DNA from: Rhizobium sp. C1
Lineage (GTDB): Bacteria > Pseudomonadota > Alphaproteobacteria > Rhizobiales > Rhizobiaceae
Reading direction: 5' to 3'
Assembly: GCF_021026335.1 (NCBI RefSeq)
Contig: NZ_JAJNCY010000001.1
Location: 496,001-560,000, forward strand
DNA: 64,000 nt
The position numbers were made by a program, and so were the translations under genes. This document shows, piece after piece, positions 22,681 through 30,536 of this stretch. The notes under the pieces are model-generated. The model had not been told where the DNA came from and made no database searches. It was given only the letters and a program-made list of their open reading frames with translations. The stretch's first letter is position 1, and every line of letters starts with the position of its first letter.

Positions 22681-22989
22681 ATGACGAACATGCTTGCTGT
22701 TGAACTGCCAGCCATTCACCCCGGGGAAATCCTGCGGGAGGAATATCTTGTGCCGCTGAACCTGAGCGCTGGCGCTTTGGCGCGCCGTTTGCAGGTACCG
22801 CGTACGCGCATTGAGCGGATCGTGGCCGAAGAAACCGGGATCACGACAGATACCGCGCTGCGCCTCGCGCGCTTTTTCCGCACCACGCCCGATTTCTGGA
22901 TGAACATGCAGGTCGGATACGAGCTGGCGGTTGCGCGTACCGAAAAGGCGGATGCCATAGCCGCTATCGAACCGCTCGAAGCAGCCTGA
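22681..22989 (+). CDS. higA: HigA-type antitoxin
   Basis: This 102-residue helix-turn-helix antitoxin has the classical HigA opening LPAIHPGEILREEYLVPLNL and an XRE-type HTH in LSAGALARRLQVPRTRIERIVAEETGITTDTALRLARFF (cited in part). The conserved DFWMNMQVGYELAVA follows. It binds HigB and the palindrome upstream of higB. ATG 22681 is chosen because it follows the toxin stop by 5 bp; an earlier TTG overlaps. The cobN start lies 10 bp downstream, so readthrough from the hig promoter could reach cobN. Confidence 0.9.
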   Translation: MTNMLAVELPAIHPGEILREEYLVPLNLSAGALARRLQVPRTRIERIVAEETGITTDTALRLARFFRTTPDFWMNMQVGYELAVARTEKADAIAAIEPLEAA

Positions 22990-22999
22990 TTGCTCCGAA

Positions 23000-25900
23000 A
23001 TGCACCTTCTTCTTGCACAAAAGGGTTCTATTGCCGATGGCGGCGAGGCGGTTGATCTCGGGCAGTCGCCGGGGGATATCCTGTTTCTGTCGGCGGCGGA
23101 TACCGAGCTTGCGGCCATTGCTGCGGCGGCGGAGGGTTGGAGTGGACCCTCGCTGAGGCTGGCGAGCTTGATGAGCCTGCGGCACCCGATGTCGGTCGAT
23201 ACCTATGTCGAGCGGACGCTGAAGCATGCGAAGCTCGTTGTCGTGCGGGCGCTCGGCGGGGCGGGGTATTTTCATTATCTGCTCGAGGCGTTTCATGCAG
23301 CGGCCTCCCGCTCCGGCGCGCTGATTGCTGCACTGCCTGGCGACGATAGGCCGGACCCGGCGCTGGCCGATTATTCCAACGTGACGCTTGCCGATTATGC
23401 GGCGCTGCATTCCTATCTCGTTGAAGGCGGCGACGCGAATGCGCGCGGGTTCCTGGATTACTGCGCGGCAATGCTCGCCTCCGCCGAAAAGCCGGCACCG
23501 GCTACGCCGCTTCTGAAGGCGGGGCTCTGGTGGCCGGGGCGGGGTGTGATCGGGGTTGAGGCGTGGCGGTCACTCTCCCCCCTTGAGGGGGCGGTGTTCC
23601 GGCAGGGACAGAAGTGGGGATCGTCCCGATCTGCCTTGGAAGACCCCTCTCTGTCGGCTGCGCCGACATCTCCCCCTCAAGGGGGGAGAGTGGGCGGAGA
23701 CCGCGGCACCGTCGCGATCTGCTTCTACCGGGCGCTGGTGCAATCCGGCGAGACCGCGCCGGTCGCTGCGCTTGTCGAGGCCTTGACGGCACGGGGGCTG
23801 AAAGCGCTGCCGGTCTTCGTTTCCAGCCTCAAGCATGCGGTCAGCCAGGAAACGGTGCGGCATATTTTCGGGGAGGTTCAGCCCGCCGTCGTCATCAATG
23901 TGACAGGCTTTGCCGTGTCGCCGCCGGGGGCTGAATATCAATCCGGCGTGCTGGATGAGGGCGGGGCGGTCGTGCTGCAGGCGGTGTTTTCCTCATCGTC
24001 GAAGGAGGCATGGGAAGCCTCACCGCAGGGCCTTTCGGCACGCGATCTTGCCATGCATGTGTCGCTCACCGAGACCGATGGGCGCGTCATTACGCGGGCT
24101 GTTTCCTTCAAGGCGGCGGCGCGGTTCGACGAGCGGGTTCAGGCCAATATCGTCTCGCATGTGCCGGAGGCTGGGCGAGTCGGCTTTGTCGCTGATCTCG
24201 CGGCCAATTGGGTGCGGCTGAGGCGAAAGGCTGCGGCGGAGCGCCGGGTGGCCATCGTGCTCGCCAATTATCCGAACCGCGACGGGCGTCTCGGCAATGG
24301 CGTGGGGCTCGATACGCCGGCCGGGACGGTCGAGGTTTTGAAAGCGATGGCGGCGGCGGGCTATCCGGTCGCGGATGTACCGGCCGATGGCGATGCGCTG
24401 ATGGATTTCCTGATGGGTGGGCCGACCAATGCGGGGAATGACGGGCGCGAAATCCGCGAGACGCTTTCCTTGAGTCACTACAAGGCCTTCTTCGCGAAAC
24501 TTCCCAAAGCGATTCAAGTTGCTGTGACGGCGAAATGGGGTGAGCCGGAGCGTGACCCCTATATCGTCGGCGACGTGTTTGCGTTGCCAGTGTCGCGGCT
24601 CGGTGATGTCGCGATCGGCATCCAGCCGGCGCGCGGCTACAATATCGATCCGAAAGAGACCTATCATTCGCCGGACCTCGTGCCGCCGCATGGCTATTTC
24701 GCCTTCTATGCCTGGCTGCGCGAGGCCTTCGAGGCGGATGCCGTCGTTCATATGGGCAAGCATGGCAATCTCGAATGGCTGCCCGGCAAGGCGCTGGCCC
24801 TTTCAGAGACCTGCTATCCCGAAGCCGTATTCGGGCCGCTGCCGCAGCTCTATCCCTTCATCGTCAACGATCCGGGCGAGGGCACGCAGGCCAAGCGGCG
24901 CACCTCCGCAGTCATCATCGATCATCTGACACCGCCGTTGACGCGGGCGGAGAGCTACGGGCCGCTGAAGGACCTCGAAGCGCTGGTGGACGAATATTAT
25001 CAGGCGGCCGGCGGCGATCCGCGCCGGCTGACAGTGCTCAGGAAGAAGATCCTCGATCTGGTTGCTGATCTCGGGCTCGATCACGATGCGGGCATCGGGA
25101 AGGCAGACGATGCGGATGCAGCGCTCACCAAGCTCGATGCCTGGCTCTGCGATCTCAAGGAAATGCAGATCCGCGATGGGCTGCATGTCTTCGGCGTTGC
25201 GCCGGAGGGGCGCTTGCTGACCGATCTCTGCGTGGCGCTTGCGCGTGTGCCGCGCGGGCTGGGCGAGGGCGGGAACCAGAGTTTGCAGCGGGCGATTGCG
25301 CTGGATGCGTTTGCGAAAAACCCCTCCCCAACCCTCCCCACAAGGGGGAGGGAGAGTGACCGCCGTGCTCCCCTTACAGAGGAGCGTGAGCAAGTTTCTG
25401 GAACTGTGGACGAGGCCGGTGCCACGAGTCGTCTCCCCCCTTGTGGGGGAGATGGCCGGCAGGCCAGAGGGGGTTCTTTGGCTCCCGGCTACGACGGTGC
25501 GGCTCCCCCCTCTGTCCCTATCGGGACATCTCCCCCTCAAGGGGGGAGATTGACGGTAAGCGTTTTCGATCCTCTCAATTGTGCCATGTCTGATCAGTGG
25601 ACTGGCCCTAAGCCCGCAATCCTCACCGATCTCTCCGTCGACCCGTGGCGGACGAATGGGGACACGGTGGAGCGGATCGAGCTTCTGGCTGCGCAGTTAG
25701 TCTCCGGCGAACAATCCTGTCCCGAAGAATGGGCTGCCACGCGCGCTGTCCTCACCGAGATCGAAACCCGCCTGAAACCTTCCGTCATCGCCTGCGGCCC
25801 AGCCGAAATCAAAGGCTTGCTCACCGGCCTCGACGGCCGCTTCGTGCCGCCAGGCCCTTCCGGCGCGCCGACGCGGGGGCGGCCCGATGTGTTGGCGACG

Positions 25901-27085
25901 GGGCGGAATTTCTATTCGGTCGACAGCCGCGCGGTGCCGACGCAGACAGCCTGGGAACTCGGTCGCAAGTCCGCCGAATTGCTCGTGACACGTTATGTGC
26001 AGGACCACGGCGACTGGCCGAAGAGTTTCGCGCTCACCGCCTGGGGCACCTCGAACATGCGCACCGGCGGCGACGATATCGCTCAAGGTCTGGCGCTGAT
26101 CGGGGTGAAGCCTGTTTGGGATACGGCGTCGCTGCGGGTGACGGGCTATGAAGTCATTCCCGTCGCACAACTCGGGCGGCCGCGAGTCGATGTGACCTTG
26201 CGCATTTCCGGCTTTTTCCGCGATGCATTTCCGGAGCAGATTGCTCTGTTTGACAAGGCCGTGCGGGCGGTTGGCGTGCTGGACGAGGACGAAGGCGACA
26301 ATCCTGTCGCGGCGCGGATGCGGGCCGAGCAGGCGGCGCTGATAGCCTCCGGCATGAGCGTATCGGAGGCGGCGCGCAAGGCGGGTTTCCGCGTCTTCGG
26401 CTCCAAGCCCGGCGCTTATGGCGCGGGTCTTCAGGCGCTGATCGACGAGAAGGGTTGGGACCGGCGCGGCGATCTGGCGGAAAGCTATCTGGTCTGGGGT
26501 TCCTATGCCTATGGCGCGGGCGAGGAGGGGGCAGCAGAGCGGGCGCTCTTGGAGACCCGGCTTTCGAGCGTGGAAGCGGTCATCCAGAACCAGGACAATC
26601 GCGAGCACGACCTGCTCGATTCCGACGACTATTACCAGTTCGAAGGCGGCATGTCGGCGGCCGTGGAGCACCTTAAGGGCAGACAGCCGGCAGTTTATCA
26701 CAACGACCATTCGCGGCCGGAAAAGCCGGTGATCCGCTCGCTGGAGGAGGAAATTTCCCGCGTCGTGCGCGGCCGCGTCGTCAACCCGAAATGGATCGCC
26801 GGCGTCATGCGCCACGGTTACAAGGGTGCATTCGAGATCACCGCGACGGTGGACTACATGTTCGCCTTCTCGGCGACGACGGGCGCCGTGAAAAGCCACC
26901 ATTTCGAGGCGGCCTATCAGGCCTTTATCGCCGATGAAGCCGTGCGCGATTTCATGGCCGAGAAAAACGCGCCGGCGCTCAGGGAACTCGCGGAGCGGTT
27001 CATCGAGGCGCTCGATCGTGGGCTCTGGGAGGCGCGGTCGAATTCGGCGCGGTTCGAACTGGAGCGGCTGGTCAATGGTCGGTGA
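23000..27085 (+). CDS. cobN: Cobaltochelatase subunit CobN, with two in-frame repeat insertions
   Basis: This large subunit (1361 aa) of the ATP-dependent aerobic-type cobaltochelatase inserts cobalt into hydrogenobyrinic acid a,c-diamide. Family blocks include MSLRHPMSVDTYVERTLKH, VAIVLANYPNRDGRLGNGVGLDTP, DAVVHMGKHGNLEWLPGKA and a C-terminal HHFEAAYQAFIAD region. It is about 85 residues longer than the ~1275 I recall for Pseudomonas denitrificans CobN. The surplus is explained by two palindromic-element insertions, at about residues 191-231 and 774-851. Both encode Pro/Gly/Arg-rich stretches such as SPLEG and SPPQGGR and lie in poorly conserved loops. The frame is open throughout, so the protein may still work. 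CobS and CobT are not in the window. Confidence 0.95.
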   Translation: MHLLLAQKGSIADGGEAVDLGQSPGDILFLSAADTELAAIAAAAEGWSGPSLRLASLMSLRHPMSVDTYVERTLKHAKLVVVRALGGAGYFHYLLEAFHAAASRSGALIAALPGDDRPDPALADYSNVTLADYAALHSYLVEGGDANARGFLDYCAAMLASAEKPAPATPLLKAGLWWPGRGVIGVEAWRSLSPLEGAVFRQGQKWGSSRSALEDPSLSAAPTSPPQGGRVGGDRGTVAICFYRALVQSGETAPVAALVEALTARGLKALPVFVSSLKHAVSQETVRHIFGEVQPAVVINVTGFAVSPPGAEYQSGVLDEGGAVVLQAVFSSSSKEAWEASPQGLSARDLAMHVSLTETDGRVITRAVSFKAAARFDERVQANIVSHVPEAGRVGFVADLAANWVRLRRKAAAERRVAIVLANYPNRDGRLGNGVGLDTPAGTVEVLKAMAAAGYPVADVPADGDALMDFLMGGPTNAGNDGREIRETLSLSHYKAFFAKLPKAIQVAVTAKWGEPERDPYIVGDVFALPVSRLGDVAIGIQPARGYNIDPKETYHSPDLVPPHGYFAFYAWLREAFEADAVVHMGKHGNLEWLPGKALALSETCYPEAVFGPLPQLYPFIVNDPGEGTQAKRRTSAVIIDHLTPPLTRAESYGPLKDLEALVDEYYQAAGGDPRRLTVLRKKILDLVADLGLDHDAGIGKADDADAALTKLDAWLCDLKEMQIRDGLHVFGVAPEGRLLTDLCVALARVPRGLGEGGNQSLQRAIALDAFAKNPSPTLPTRGRESDRRAPLTEEREQVSGTVDEAGATSRLPPCGGDGRQARGGSLAPGYDGAAPPSVPIGTSPPQGGRLTVSVFDPLNCAMSDQWTGPKPAILTDLSVDPWRTNGDTVERIELLAAQLVSGEQSCPEEWAATRAVLTEIETRLKPSVIACGPAEIKGLLTGLDGRFVPPGPSGAPTRGRPDVLATGRNFYSVDSRAVPTQTAWELGRKSAELLVTRYVQDHGDWPKSFALTAWGTSNMRTGGDDIAQGLALIGVKPVWDTASLRVTGYEVIPVAQLGRPRVDVTLRISGFFRDAFPEQIALFDKAVRAVGVLDEDEGDNPVAARMRAEQAALIASGMSVSEAARKAGFRVFGSKPGAYGAGLQALIDEKGWDRRGDLAESYLVWGSYAYGAGEEGAAERALLETRLSSVEAVIQNQDNREHDLLDSDDYYQFEGGMSAAVEHLKGRQPAVYHNDHSRPEKPVIRSLEEEISRVVRGRVVNPKWIAGVMRHGYKGAFEITATVDYMFAFSATTGAVKSHHFEAAYQAFIADEAVRDFMAEKNAPALRELAERFIEALDRGLWEARSNSARFELERLVNGR
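23571..23692. repeat. Palindromic element copy A, inserted in frame in cobN
   Basis: This is a 122-bp element with perfect 20-bp terminal inverted repeats, CACTCTCCCCCCTTGAGGGG (23571-23590) and its exact complement at 23673-23692. The interior carries the GTCGGCTGCGCCGAC hairpin and the ACCCCTCTCTGTCGG block shared with the other copies. It is translated as part of CobN (SPLEGAVFRQGQ to SPPQGGR). Confidence 0.88.
25320..25552. repeat. Composite palindromic element copy B, inserted in frame in cobN
   Basis: This has two parts. At 25332-25352, CCCTCCCCACAAGGGGGAGGG forms a hairpin. From 25431 to 25551, GTCTCCCCCCTTGTGGGGGAGATG at the left and ACATCTCCCCCTCAAGGGGGGAGAT (quoted here as landmarks) at the right flank an interior with CAGGCCAGAGGGGG and CCCCCTCTGTCC blocks. 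The whole is translated in CobN as Pro/Gly/Arg-rich sequence. The composite structure suggests repeated insertion or nested copies. Confidence 0.82.
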
Positions 27086-27087
27086 CG

Positions 27088-27462
27088 CTACTTGTTGGGG
27101 ATGTAGATAACATGCGGCAGTCCCTCGAAATGCCTGTCGCAGGTGACAAGCTCTGCCTCGAATTCAAGCGCTGCGGCGTAGACGATGGCGTCGGCAGTGG
27201 CCAGCTTGAAGTCACGATGCACGCGGGCCGCCATGAGTGCCCGGTTCGTGTCGAGGGGAGCGGATATGCATTGGCTTGAGAAGGCGAGAAACTTCCGTAG
27301 CGTCGCGGTGTCTGCTTCGCGCTCGATCCATTTGGCGAGCTCAAGCTCGATCATCGTGGGCATGACGATGTCGTTCACCGCTGGCAGCTCCGCCAACAGG
27401 GTGTCTGCTCGTGGTCCGTCTGCCAGAATTTCGATCCAAACGGAGGAGTCGATAACGCGCAT
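27088..27462 (-). CDS. vapC: VapC-type PIN-domain ribonuclease toxin
   Basis: This is a 124-residue PIN-domain toxin. The acidic catalytic set is visible as the Asp in MRVIDSSVWIEIL, the Glu in PTMIELELAKW, the Asp in LATADAIVYAAAL and a C-terminal Asp in LVTCDRHFEGL. VapC toxins are Mg-dependent RNases that often cut tRNA. The start overlaps the vapB stop by one base (TGATG), so it is coupled to its antitoxin. It is convergent with cobN (2 bp between stop codons) and lies between cobN and cobO on the opposite strand. The frame is intact. Confidence 0.9.
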   Translation of the reverse strand: MRVIDSSVWIEILADGPRADTLLAELPAVNDIVMPTMIELELAKWIEREADTATLRKFLAFSSQCISAPLDTNRALMAARVHRDFKLATADAIVYAAALEFEAELVTCDRHFEGLPHVIYIPNK

Positions 27463-27674
27463 CAGACGCGGTCATTCCGGTCGCGGGGGACGGATCGGTC
27501 CGCACCCTTGGCTAGGCCGCGAAGGTCTGCCGCCGATGGAACCGGCACGAGGAGATAGCCACCATCGCCCGGCACGAAGGCAAATTTCTGCCCCGGCTGC
27601 CAATCTTCCTTGTCCCGAACAGCTTTCGGAACAGAAATCTGAAATTTTGAAGAGAGCGTTGCCGTATCGCTCAT
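27462..27674 (-). CDS. vapB: VapB-type antitoxin (AbrB/MazE fold)
   Basis: This is a 70-residue antitoxin with an N-terminal swapped-hairpin AbrB DNA-binding domain (TATLSSKFQISVPKAVRDKE, then WQPGQKFAFVP). A C-terminal tail (about residues 48-70), basic and flexible, would bind VapC. It should repress its own promoter, which lies in the 60-bp divergent gap shared with cobO; TATCGATCGGTAGATG near 27688-27703 is a possible operator. Gene order is antitoxin then toxin, as in most vapBC. Confidence 0.88.
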   Translation of the reverse strand: MSDTATLSSKFQISVPKAVRDKEDWQPGQKFAFVPGDGGYLLVPVPSAADLRGLAKGADRSVPRDRNDRV

Positions 27675-27734
27675 TTTTACGTTTCCCTATCGATCGGTAG
27701 ATGTAAGAATAGCGCAAATCGAGGAGCCTGCAAA

Positions 27735-28364
27735 GTGACCGAAGCCGAAGAGACCGCCCCCAAGGACGATGCGCGCCACGCCGAAAAGATGGCCAAGAAG
27801 AAGGCCGCGCGCGACAAGATCATGGCGACGAAGACCGACGAGAAGGGGCTGATCGTCGTCCATACCGGCAAGGGCAAGGGGAAGTCGACGGCGGCCTTCG
27901 GCATGATCTTCCGGCATATCGCACACGGGATGCCATCGGCCGTCGTGCAGTTCATCAAGGGCGGCATGTCAACGGGCGAGCGCGACCTGATCCTGGCGCG
28001 CTTTTCCGACCTTTGCGAATTCCACACGATGGGCGAAGGCTTTACCTGGGAAACGCAGGACCGTGCGCGCGATGTGGCGGCAGCGCAGGCCGCCTGGTCC
28101 AAGGCGAAGGAGCTGATTGCATCGGGTGATAAGTCGATGGTGCTGCTCGACGAGATCAATATCGCGATCCGCTATGACTATATCGACATCCATGAAGTCG
28201 TCGAATTTCTGAAGACCGAGAAGCCACCTATGACGCATGTCGTGCTGACGGGGCGCAATGCGCGCGAGGAGCTGATCGAGATAGCCGATCTGGTGACGGA
28301 GATGGAACTGGTGAAGCATCCGTTCCGGTCGGGCATCAAGGCACAGAAGGGGGTCGAATTCTGA
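27735..28364 (+). CDS. cobO: Cob(I)alamin adenosyltransferase CobO
   Basis: This 209-residue CobA/CobO-type corrinoid adenosyltransferase makes adenosylcob(I)yrinic acid a,c-diamide or adenosylcobalamin from ATP and reduced corrinoid. The N-terminal 35 residues are basic and helical (HAEKMAKKKAARDKI). The P-loop is VHTGKGKGKSTAAFGM, and VLLDEINIAIRYDYI carries the Walker B-like acidic residues. The start is GTG at 27735 with GAGGAG just upstream. It overlaps the EamA gene by one base (TGATG). It may share a short divergent promoter region with vapB. Confidence 0.95.
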   Translation: MTEAEETAPKDDARHAEKMAKKKAARDKIMATKTDEKGLIVVHTGKGKGKSTAAFGMIFRHIAHGMPSAVVQFIKGGMSTGERDLILARFSDLCEFHTMGEGFTWETQDRARDVAAAQAAWSKAKELIASGDKSMVLLDEINIAIRYDYIDIHEVVEFLKTEKPPMTHVVLTGRNAREELIEIADLVTEMELVKHPFRSGIKAQKGVEF

Positions 28365-28789
28365 TGGCGCTCGGCTGGCAGGTCTGGGCACTTTTGTCCG
28401 CCGGCTTCGCGGCGCTGACCGCAATCTTCGCGAAGATCGGGGTCGAGGGCGTGAACTCCGATTTCGCGACGCTCATCCGGACCTGCGTTGTGATCGTCGT
28501 CCTGACCGCGATTGTCGGAGCGACGGGGCAATTCCAGCCGTTGCGCGACATCTCGGCGAAGACGTGGTTTTTTCTCGCGCTTTCGGGTCTCGGCACGGGA
28601 GCTTCATGGCTGTGCTATTTCCGTGCGCTGAAGCTCGGCGATGCCGCCCGCGTCGCTCCGGTAGACAAGCTTTCGATCGTTCTTGTCGCCGTTTTCGGCG
28701 TCGTCTTTCTCAGTGAGAAGCTCAGCTTGCTGCACTGGCTCGCGATTGCCATGATGACGGCCGGGGCTGTCATGCTGGCCGTCCTGTGA
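28364..28789 (+). CDS. Single-domain EamA-family transporter
   Basis: This 141-residue protein has about five hydrophobic helices and matches one EamA/DMT repeat (LLSAGFAALTAIFAKIGVEG at the start, FRALKLGDAARVAPVDKLSI and IAMMTAGAVMLAVL near the end). Full EamA transporters usually have two such repeats in about 290 residues, so this half-size form would act as a dimer. It is translationally coupled to cobO (one-base overlap), which hints at a role with corrinoids or cobalt. The substrate is unknown and the link rests on position only. Confidence 0.78.
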   Translation: MALGWQVWALLSAGFAALTAIFAKIGVEGVNSDFATLIRTCVVIVVLTAIVGATGQFQPLRDISAKTWFFLALSGLGTGASWLCYFRALKLGDAARVAPVDKLSIVLVAVFGVVFLSEKLSLLHWLAIAMMTAGAVMLAVL

Positions 28790-28817
28790 CGCCGCCTCAG
28801 CCGAAGCTCAATGCATT

Positions 28818-29108
28818 TCAAAGAAATGTCGGCCAGCGACGGGCGGTGTGAACGACAGTCAAAATATCGATTGAATTTTCCGTTACACGGTATGCGATGA
28901 CGTAGGAGACGTCGGGCAAGACCAGTTCCCGGGTGCCTTTGACGCGGCCTTCGCGGCCCATTTGAGGCTGGCTTGCGAGGGTATCCGCGGCGGTAACGAT
29001 GCGGTTCAGGACTTTGGCGGCTGCGTTAGGATTATTGGCGGAAATGTAAGCACCAATTTCCTCCAATCGACGTAGGGCTCGGCGTGTCCAGCGGATCCTC
29101 CGAGCCAT
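28818..29108 (-). CDS. RelE/ParE-family toxin
   Basis: This is a 96-residue toxin of the RelE/ParE superfamily. It shows IRWTRRALRRLEEIGAYISANNP (cited in part) at the N-terminus, then MGREGRVKGTRELVLPDVSYVIAYRV and a C-terminal VVHTARRWP, the usual family layout. The target (gyrase or ribosome-bound mRNA) cannot be decided. It lies 5 bp downstream of a ribbon-helix-helix antitoxin gene on the same strand and is convergent with the EamA gene. It is the third toxin-antitoxin module in the cob region. Confidence 0.88.
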   Translation of the reverse strand: MARRIRWTRRALRRLEEIGAYISANNPNAAAKVLNRIVTAADTLASQPQMGREGRVKGTRELVLPDVSYVIAYRVTENSIDILTVVHTARRWPTFL

Positions 29109-29113
29109 CTAAA

Positions 29114-29353
29114 TCAGCGTCCGGATGCGCGATATCGATCCAAGACGAGCCTCAAATCTTCGTCCTTGGCAAAATCGGCTCTTTCGGCTTCTTCTAGGCC
29201 GGCTTGGATTTCCGCAATTTGCCAGTTTTCCTTTGCGATAAACTCTTCAATGGCTCTTGAGACAAGCGAGGATCGAGAGCTTTCTTGAACCTTGGCTAGG
29301 GTATCGAGCTGTTCGGCCGTTTCGTCCGACAGTCTGATGGTAAGGGCAGACAT
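29114..29353 (-). CDS. Ribbon-helix-helix antitoxin (RelB/ParD/CopG-like)
   Basis: This 79-residue protein starts MSALTIRLSDETAEQLDTLA, a CopG/ParD-type ribbon-helix-helix DNA-binding domain. SRSSLVSRAIEEFIAKENWQ is the second helix, and the acidic C-terminal half (AGLEEAERADFAKDEDL) would wrap the toxin. It is the cognate antitoxin of the gene 5 bp downstream. The start ATG at 29353 is preceded by a plausible GAAGGAAAC ribosome site on the minus strand. Confidence 0.87.
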   Translation of the reverse strand: MSALTIRLSDETAEQLDTLAKVQESSRSSLVSRAIEEFIAKENWQIAEIQAGLEEAERADFAKDEDLRLVLDRYRASGR

Positions 29354-29415
29354 TCATGTTTCCTTCTACCGCTCCTGTTGAGGCTCAATATAGAAGAACC
29401 GCAGGGCTCCGGCAA

Positions 29416-30201
29416 TCACAGCCCCAGCCACACCCTGACCGGGTTTGCCGGATCGGCCAGCAACTTCACCGCCAGCGCCATGCAGGTGACGACGAGGAGC
29501 GGGCGGATGATCTTTGCGCCGTTCCGCATGGCGAGCCTTGAACCCGTCTGTGCGCCCAGGAACTGGCCGGCGGCCATGACGAGGCCGACCTTCCAGAGGA
29601 TGACGCCGGAAATGATGAAGACGATGAAGGCGCCGATATTGGACGCGAAGTTCAGGAGCTTCGTGTGCGCCGTCGCCTTCAGCATGCCGAAGCCGGCCAT
29701 GGTGACGAAGGCCAGCATGAAGAAGGAGCCCGTGCCGGGGCCGAACATACCGTCGTAGAAGCCGATGAGTGGCACGAAGGTCAGGCCGAAGACGAAGGGG
29801 CGCATGCGGGCGTGGCGGTCGTCGTCACCCATGTTGCGCTTGAGGCCGAAATAGAGCGCCACGGCGATGAGCAGCAGCGGCAGAAAGGCCTTCAGCACGT
29901 CGCCGGGAATGTAGGTCGTTGCGATCGCGCCGATCATCGAACCCAGCGCCGACATGACCGCCATCGGCAACTGTTCTTTGAGCTTTACATGCCCCTTTGC
30001 GGCGTAGGCAAGCGTTGCCGAACCCGAACCGAACAGCGATTGCAACTTGTTGGTGCCCAGTGTTTCGAGCGGTGGCACGCCGGCGATCAGCAGGGCGGGA
30101 ACGGTGATCAAACCGCCGCCGCCGGCAATGGAATCGATGAAGCCCGCCACGAAGGCGGCGAGGAACAGGAAGGCGAGGAGATGGAGGGTGATTTCGAGCA
30201 C
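29416..30201 (-). CDS. TauE/SafE (TSUP) family membrane permease
   Basis: This 261-residue permease has seven to eight membrane helices. TSUP signatures are AGFIDSIAGGGGLITVPAL near the N-terminus and GFYDGMFGPGTGSFFMLAF in the second half, the two-repeat layout. Family members move sulfite, sulfonates or other organic anions, and some are found near cobalamin genes. I chose GTG 30201 (MLEITLHLLAFLF) because it gives the expected N-terminus; a TTG at 30258 is an alternative. It is divergent from cbiX across a 335-bp gap. A role in cobalt or precursor transport is speculative. Confidence 0.82.
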   Translation of the reverse strand: MLEITLHLLAFLFLAAFVAGFIDSIAGGGGLITVPALLIAGVPPLETLGTNKLQSLFGSGSATLAYAAKGHVKLKEQLPMAVMSALGSMIGAIATTYIPGDVLKAFLPLLLIAVALYFGLKRNMGDDDRHARMRPFVFGLTFVPLIGFYDGMFGPGTGSFFMLAFVTMAGFGMLKATAHTKLLNFASNIGAFIVFIISGVILWKVGLVMAAGQFLGAQTGSRLAMRNGAKIIRPLLVVTCMALAVKLLADPANPVRVWLGL

Positions 30202-30536
30202 GTGCAGGCTTTCAAAAGATGAGAGCCGAGATGTCGCACCGGCTGTCAAAAAAGGCAAATGTCATTTCGTCTTCATGACAATTCTGCAGGCGGGAAAGGG
30301 CGCTGGCGCAAACGCGCCTGCTGCGGGCGCAAACCGGTTTGACCCCGGCGCGCGCTTCGGCTAACACCGGTCTGACAAAATGTACGGCGGCGTCCTTTTG
30401 AAGGACTGAAGCGAGTTCGGTGCGGCTGACCCAAACAGGGGGCTTGGATCCGGGGCTGTCGGGGAGGTGGGGCCTTGCCACGCGCAAGTGCTCGCGCCGT
30501 TTCGTGCATTGGGACAACGCGAAACGGGAGACTGTC
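30202..30536. promoter_or_regulatory. Divergent leader region, TSUP gene / cbiX operon
   Basis: This 335-bp region should hold the promoter of the long cbiX-to-cobM operon. Short hairpins are visible, for example GTCCTTTTGAAGGAC (30390-30404). I looked for a B12 riboswitch (B12 box and core) and found none, and no metal-riboswitch consensus was recognised. ATG 30537 has GGGAGA about 10 bases upstream. Confidence 0.5.

Noticed and set aside
30259-30536. Cobalamin or metal riboswitch before cbiX
   Set aside because: Only short generic hairpins are present. No B12 box or known riboswitch core was found.
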